Positions 60,415 through 64,000 of a stretch of DNA of 64,000 nt are shown here, piece after piece. The position numbers and the translations under genes are program-made. The first letter of the stretch is position 1. Every line of letters starts with the position of its first letter. The notes below the pieces were generated by a model. The model was not told the origin of the DNA, ran no database searches, and saw only the letters and a program-made list of their open reading frames with translations. This DNA is from Sutcliffiella horikoshii DSM 8719 (GTDB taxonomy: Bacteria; Bacillota; Bacilli; Bacillales; Bacillaceae_I), in contig LQXN01000060.1 in assembly GCA_001648575.1 (NCBI GenBank), forward strand, positions 183,478 to 247,477, written 5' to 3'.

Positions 60415-61947
60415 TTATTTCCTCTGCTGAAACGCCACCGCCGCATCAAACTCTTGCTCATACAAACGGCTCAATCGTATGAACAATGGTGTCAGCTCTT
60501 TATACACTTCCACTTCCTCTTGGTTAGGTACATATCCATTCGTAGTCCCCACCATCTCATTCATTACATCAAACGAGTCAATTTCACCTAGCGCATACAA
60601 TCCAAGAACCGCAGCACCAAGGCAAGAACTTTCCACGCTTTCCGGGATGCTTACTTCCTGGTTGAAAATGTTAGAAAGCATCTGACACCAAACTTCTGAT
60701 CGGGCAAATCCACCTGTTGCATGAATTTTTTCAGGAATCCCGATAATCTCTTCCAATGCAAGCAACACCGTGTAAAGGTTAAGATTGATGCCCTCTAATA
60801 CCGAGCGCATCATATGCTCTCTTTTATGATGGATGCCAAGTCCGTAAAAGGACCCGCGTGCATTTCCGTTCCATAATGGTGCACGTTCGCCTGTCAGGTA
60901 AGGATGGAAAAGAACCCCTTCCGCACCTGGTTTCACTTGAGCAATTTTTGCTGTCATCACGTCATAGGGATCGACTCCGAGTGCTTTCGCTTCTTCCACT
61001 TCCGTTTGGCAAAATTCATCTCGCAACCAGCGCATTATCATGCCTCCATTGTTGACCGGACCGCCAATGACCCAGTGGTCTTCTGTCAGTGCATAGCAAA
61101 ATGTTCTGCCTTTCGGATCGGTTACAGGCTTGTCCGCTACTGTTCGGATGGCCCCGCTTGTTCCGATAGTCAATGCCACCACGCCTGGCTGGACCGCGTT
61201 GACCCCTAGGTTGGACAGTACGCCATCGTTTGCACCTATCACAAATTTCACATCAGCAGGCAAGCCCAACTTCAAAACCCACTCTGCTTTAAGTCCTGTA
61301 ATGATTTCCGTTGTCGGAACCAGGCGGGAGAGCTTGCTTGGTGTCACACCAGCAACTCCAAGTGCACCGGCATCCCACTCCAATTTTTCCAGGTTCAGCA
61401 TTCCAGTTGCCGACGCAATGGAATGGTCCACAATATATTCACCAAACAGCTTATGGAACACGTACTCTTTTATGGAGATGAACTTAGATGCCTTTTCAAA
61501 AGTTTCGGGATGTTCGTTCCGCAGCCAGACAAGCTTAGCTAAAGGGGACATAGGATGAATCGGGGTTCCCGTTCTCCGATAAATCTCATGACCATTCCAT
61601 TCATTCTTGATTTTTTTCGCCCATTTCTCACTGCGCTGGTCGGCCCAAGTGATGCTTTTCGTCAGCGGAATTCCTGCTTCATCCACTGCAATCAGGCTGT
61701 GCATGGCTGCACTGAAGCTGATATGTGAAAGCTCTGTGGGATCAATGCCGCCAAGAAGTGTTGCTTCCCTTATTGAAAGTGCCGCAGCTTCCAGGATTTC
61801 ATCGGGATCCTGCTCGGCAGCTCCCATTTCTGGAGTGTATAGCGGATATTCGACCGCAAATTGGCTCTGTACTTTTCCGTCCTTTGTAAAAAGCACCGCC
61901 TTCGTACTCGTTGTTCCTATGTCAACGCCTAGCATGTATTTGGTCAT
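60415..61947 (-). CDS. gntK: Gluconokinase
   Basis: FGGY-family kinase: gluconate to 6-phosphogluconate. 510 residues: 'LGVDIGTTSTKAVLF' (phosphate 1), 'WADQRSEKWAKKI', 'GANDGVLSNLGVNAVQPGVVALTIGTSGAIR', and 'HATGGFARSEVWCQMLSNIFNQEV' near the end. Downstream of the permease gene gntP; the regulator gntR is not in the window. Confidence 0.95.
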   Translation of the reverse strand: MTKYMLGVDIGTTSTKAVLFTKDGKVQSQFAVEYPLYTPEMGAAEQDPDEILEAAALSIREATLLGGIDPTELSHISFSAAMHSLIAVDEAGIPLTKSITWADQRSEKWAKKIKNEWNGHEIYRRTGTPIHPMSPLAKLVWLRNEHPETFEKASKFISIKEYVFHKLFGEYIVDHSIASATGMLNLEKLEWDAGALGVAGVTPSKLSRLVPTTEIITGLKAEWVLKLGLPADVKFVIGANDGVLSNLGVNAVQPGVVALTIGTSGAIRTVADKPVTDPKGRTFCYALTEDHWVIGGPVNNGGMIMRWLRDEFCQTEVEEAKALGVDPYDVMTAKIAQVKPGAEGVLFHPYLTGERAPLWNGNARGSFYGLGIHHKREHMMRSVLEGINLNLYTVLLALEEIIGIPEKIHATGGFARSEVWCQMLSNIFNQEVSIPESVESSCLGAAVLGLYALGEIDSFDVMNEMVGTTNGYVPNQEEVEVYKELTPLFIRLSRLYEQEFDAAVAFQQRK

Positions 61948-62016
61948 GATGTCTTCCTCCTTGATTCAAAATCACAACGGGCCAAGGAAAATTGGCTTCC
62001 TTGACCCTGCTTTAAC

Positions 62017-63363
62017 TTATCCTATAAATATACCAAGAGTTACCGCTACTGCAAAGCCGACAAGCCCGATGATGGTTTCCATCATAGTCCAGGACTTCAA
62101 TGTGTCTTTTACATCAAGACCGAAGTATCGGTTCACCAGCCAGAAACCGGAGTCGTTTACATGAGACAGAACTGTTGCACCGGAAGCGATCGAGATAACG
62201 ATCAGTCCAAGTACAGGTCCTTCAAGTCCCATGATACCGATCAACGGTGTGATCAGACCAGCTGCCGTAACCATGGAAACTGTTGCGGAACCTTGGGCAA
62301 CACGCACTGCCGCTGCGATCAAGAATGCAAGCACGATTGGTGGCAATGCAGAACCTGCCATCATCTCACCAAGAACATCACCCACACCAGAGTCGATCAA
62401 TACTTGTTTGAATACCCCACCGGCACCTGTAACCAAGATGATGATCCCAGCAGGTTCTAATGCTTTAGTTGATATGTCTTGAACTTCCTGTCTGGAGTAT
62501 CCACGTTTCGTACCTAAGAAATAGAACGTCAATAAAGTTGCAATCGTCAAGGCTACGAATGGATGACCGACAAATGTCGTAATCTCACGAACGATGTGGC
62601 CCTCCTCATAGATGACTGTTGAAAACGTATTCACTAGGATCAATACTAAAGGTACTAGAATGATAGAAGCAATAAGACCGAATCCTGGTAGATCCTTGTC
62701 ATATACCTTATCTTCATCAATTTCCATATATTTTGGTACAACCACATGAATTTTCTTTCCAATATATTTACCGAAAACAGGCCCAGCTAAAATCATGGCC
62801 GGAATACCAGCGATTACACCAAATAAAATTACCCAACCAAGGTCTGCGCCGATTAGATCTGCAACCGCAATCGGTCCAGGAGTAGGCGGGATGAAGCTGT
62901 GCGTTACAGCAAGACCGGCTAATAATGGAATACCGTAGTGTAAAAGGGACTTCCCTGTTTTCTTAGCCAAACCATAAACGATCGGCACCAAAATGATGAA
63001 ACCTACATCGAAGAATACCGGTATCGCCACTAAGAAACCTGTGATACCAAGTGCCCATTGGGACTTGTCTTCTCCAAATTTCTGCATCAAGGTTTGAGCA
63101 AGTCTTTCTGCCCCTCCTGAAACTTCTAGCATTTTACCGAACATGGCACCGAGTCCCACTACCACCGCTACGAAGCCGAGGGTGCCTCCCATTCCGTTTT
63201 GTACGGATGCGATGACTTCATTCAGCGGCATGCCTGCTGCGATACCTACGAGTAAGCTGACAAGCAGCAGGGCTACGAATGCATGAAGTTTTGTACGTAT
63301 GACTAGGAATAATAGCACGAAAATGGCTGCTGCTGCGATTAGAATTAGCATGGATCCTGACAT
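62017..63363 (-). CDS. gntP: Gluconate permease GntP
   Basis: Gluconate:proton symporter of the GntP family with 12 or more TMs, 448 residues. 'PGPIAVADLIGADLGWVILFGVIAGIPAMI', 'VTGAGGVFKQVLIDSGVGDVLGEMM', and 'LSHVNDSGFWLVNRYFGLDVKDTLKSW' are hallmarks. The ATG has AAAGGAGGA upstream. The order gntP-gntK differs from gntRKPZ of B. subtilis. Confidence 0.95.
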   Translation of the reverse strand: MSGSMLILIAAAAIFVLLFLVIRTKLHAFVALLLVSLLVGIAAGMPLNEVIASVQNGMGGTLGFVAVVVGLGAMFGKMLEVSGGAERLAQTLMQKFGEDKSQWALGITGFLVAIPVFFDVGFIILVPIVYGLAKKTGKSLLHYGIPLLAGLAVTHSFIPPTPGPIAVADLIGADLGWVILFGVIAGIPAMILAGPVFGKYIGKKIHVVVPKYMEIDEDKVYDKDLPGFGLIASIILVPLVLILVNTFSTVIYEEGHIVREITTFVGHPFVALTIATLLTFYFLGTKRGYSRQEVQDISTKALEPAGIIILVTGAGGVFKQVLIDSGVGDVLGEMMAGSALPPIVLAFLIAAAVRVAQGSATVSMVTAAGLITPLIGIMGLEGPVLGLIVISIASGATVLSHVNDSGFWLVNRYFGLDVKDTLKSWTMMETIIGLVGFAVAVTLGIFIG

Positions 63364-63465
63364 ATTTTGTTCCTCCTTTATTTTTTCGTGAAATTTTGTG
63401 TGATTTCGTTTATTTCTGTGTTTGACTTATGCCTGAGCAAGCATTCATGGGGGGCATTTTTGAAA

Positions 63466-63563
63466 GTTCGTGCCGAAATTTGGCGAGTTGATGCCAAAAT
63501 CGACCGAGTTCGTGCCAAAATGAGGCAAGTTCGTGCCAATATGCACCGAGTTCGTGCCAAACA
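63466..63563. repeat. 21-bp tandem repeats, about 4.7 units
   Basis: Five GTTCGTGCCAAAATnnnnCGA-type units, start to start 21 bp (63466, 63487, 63508, 63529, 63550). They lie upstream of gntP in an intergenic stretch of about 420 nt. Confidence 0.8.
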
Positions 63564-63666
63564 CATTTTTCACCAGTCAAGTCCTTAATATTGTGTAAAA
63601 TTCCTTTCATGTGTTTTCAACTGTTAATAGGATGTATCGGTTATTCTCCTCACATTTTTTGAGCGA

Positions 63667-63765
63667 AACTTCCATGATTTTATCTTTTCATTGCCAGGGT
63701 GGGCTGTCAAAGGCTCCTCACTTTGACAGCTCATTCTGGCAATGAAACAATACATGATGGAAGTT
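63667..63765. repeat. Long imperfect palindrome next to the transposase
   Basis: Nested arms: AACTTCCAT (63667) with ATGGAAGTT (63757-63765), TTTCATTGCCAG with CTGGCAATGAAA, and GCTGTCAAAG with CTTTGACAGC. It lies just after the transposase stop on the minus strand. It may be a terminator, an IS end or an independent hairpin element. Confidence 0.6.
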
Positions 63766-63782
63766 CACGCAAACAATAGAGA

Positions 63783-64000
63783 TTAAATGCTAAAGGCCTT
63801 TCTTTTAGCGTAAACTGTTTGTTGATAATGAAGTAAGACAGCTCCCACTAAACGAAAAGCTGATTGGGTGTTAGGGAAAATTCGTATCACTCTTTCTCTT
63901 CTACGAACCTCCTGGTTTAACCTTTCTAAACAATTTGTACTCCTAATATGAGGACGTATGTTTTGAGGGTATTCCATATATTGAATGGTATCTTCAAAAC
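63783..64000 (-). CDS. IS256-family (Mutator-type) transposase, C-terminal part
   Basis: The frame is open to the right edge and reads 'FEDTIQYMEYPQNIRPHIRSTNCLERLNQEVRRRERVIRIFPN', then 'RLVGAVLLHYQ'. The 'STNxxERLNxExRRRxRVI' block is the conserved C-terminal motif of IS256 transposases. The start lies outside the window, so whether the element is complete is unknown. Confidence 0.85.
   Translation of the reverse strand, partial: FEDTIQYMEYPQNIRPHIRSTNCLERLNQEVRRRERVIRIFPNTQSAFRLVGAVLLHYQQTVYAKRKAFSI

Overview
The window is a piece of a chromosome from a low-GC Gram-positive spore-former of the family Bacillaceae (Bacillus sensu lato). Reasons: gene order matching Bacillus (rnr-est-secG, cggR-gapA-pgk-tpiA-gpmI-eno, trnR next to clpP, crh-whiA-yvcK-rapZ, hisZGDBHAFI, hprK-lgt-yvoD-ppaX, uvrBA-csbA), strong AGGAGG ribosome sites, TTG/GTG starts, and Bacillus-type operators for Spo0A, SinR, CtsR, LexA and CggR. 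The species cannot be named from sequence alone. Nearly all genes lie on the minus strand.

Region 1 (1-15.7 kb): the 5' part of rnr and est, then an accessory biofilm-matrix island of about 11.7 kb between est and secG, genes that are direct neighbours in B. subtilis. The island opens with a leader holding a Spo0A box, a promoter, a class I cyclic-di-GMP riboswitch and a 48-residue SinI, followed by SinR. Two minus-strand matrix operons follow: tasA-tapA-sipW-LPNTA surface protein, and LPKTA surface protein-acidic secreted protein-sipW-two TasA/camelysin-like proteins. A second SinR paralogue with its own downstream SinI, a GH16 glucanase and a GT2 glycosyltransferase complete it. GTTCTTT/GTTCTTA (SinR-type) motifs sit at the three matrix promoters, so c-di-GMP and Spo0A probably feed through SinI into relief of matrix repression.

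Region 2 (14.2-24 kb): the glycolytic operon under CggR, with the CggR operator visible, then a glutaredoxin-like gene and sigL (rpoN). Region 3 (24-27.3 kb): a class F-like sortase with a C-terminal fibronectin-III-like domain, a two-repeat MPNTG wall protein, and tRNA-Arg(CCG). Region 4 (27.7-50.1 kb): clpP (CtsR-controlled), crh, whiA, yvcK, rapZ, a Nudix gene, trxB, a TPR gene, the complete histidine operon, an upstream 52-bp tandem repeat array, yvoF, ppaX, yvoD, lgt, hprK, yvlDCB and a small membrane protein. Region 5 (50-64 kb): uvrBA (LexA box), csbA, a lipoprotein, an ECF sigma factor with its own promoter and a membrane partner, a PilZ-like protein, prfC, a small basic protein, gntP-gntK and the edge of an IS256-family transposase.

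A dispersed repeat family of at least 13 copies overlays all of this. Its core of about 125 bp begins GTTGAT and ends ATCAAC, and its paired internal arms change in a compensatory way between copies. Different copies carry different terminal inverted repeats. Three copies are flanked on both sides by a duplicate of the neighbouring gene's terminator hairpin, and one copy is nested inside another with an exact 8-bp target duplication.
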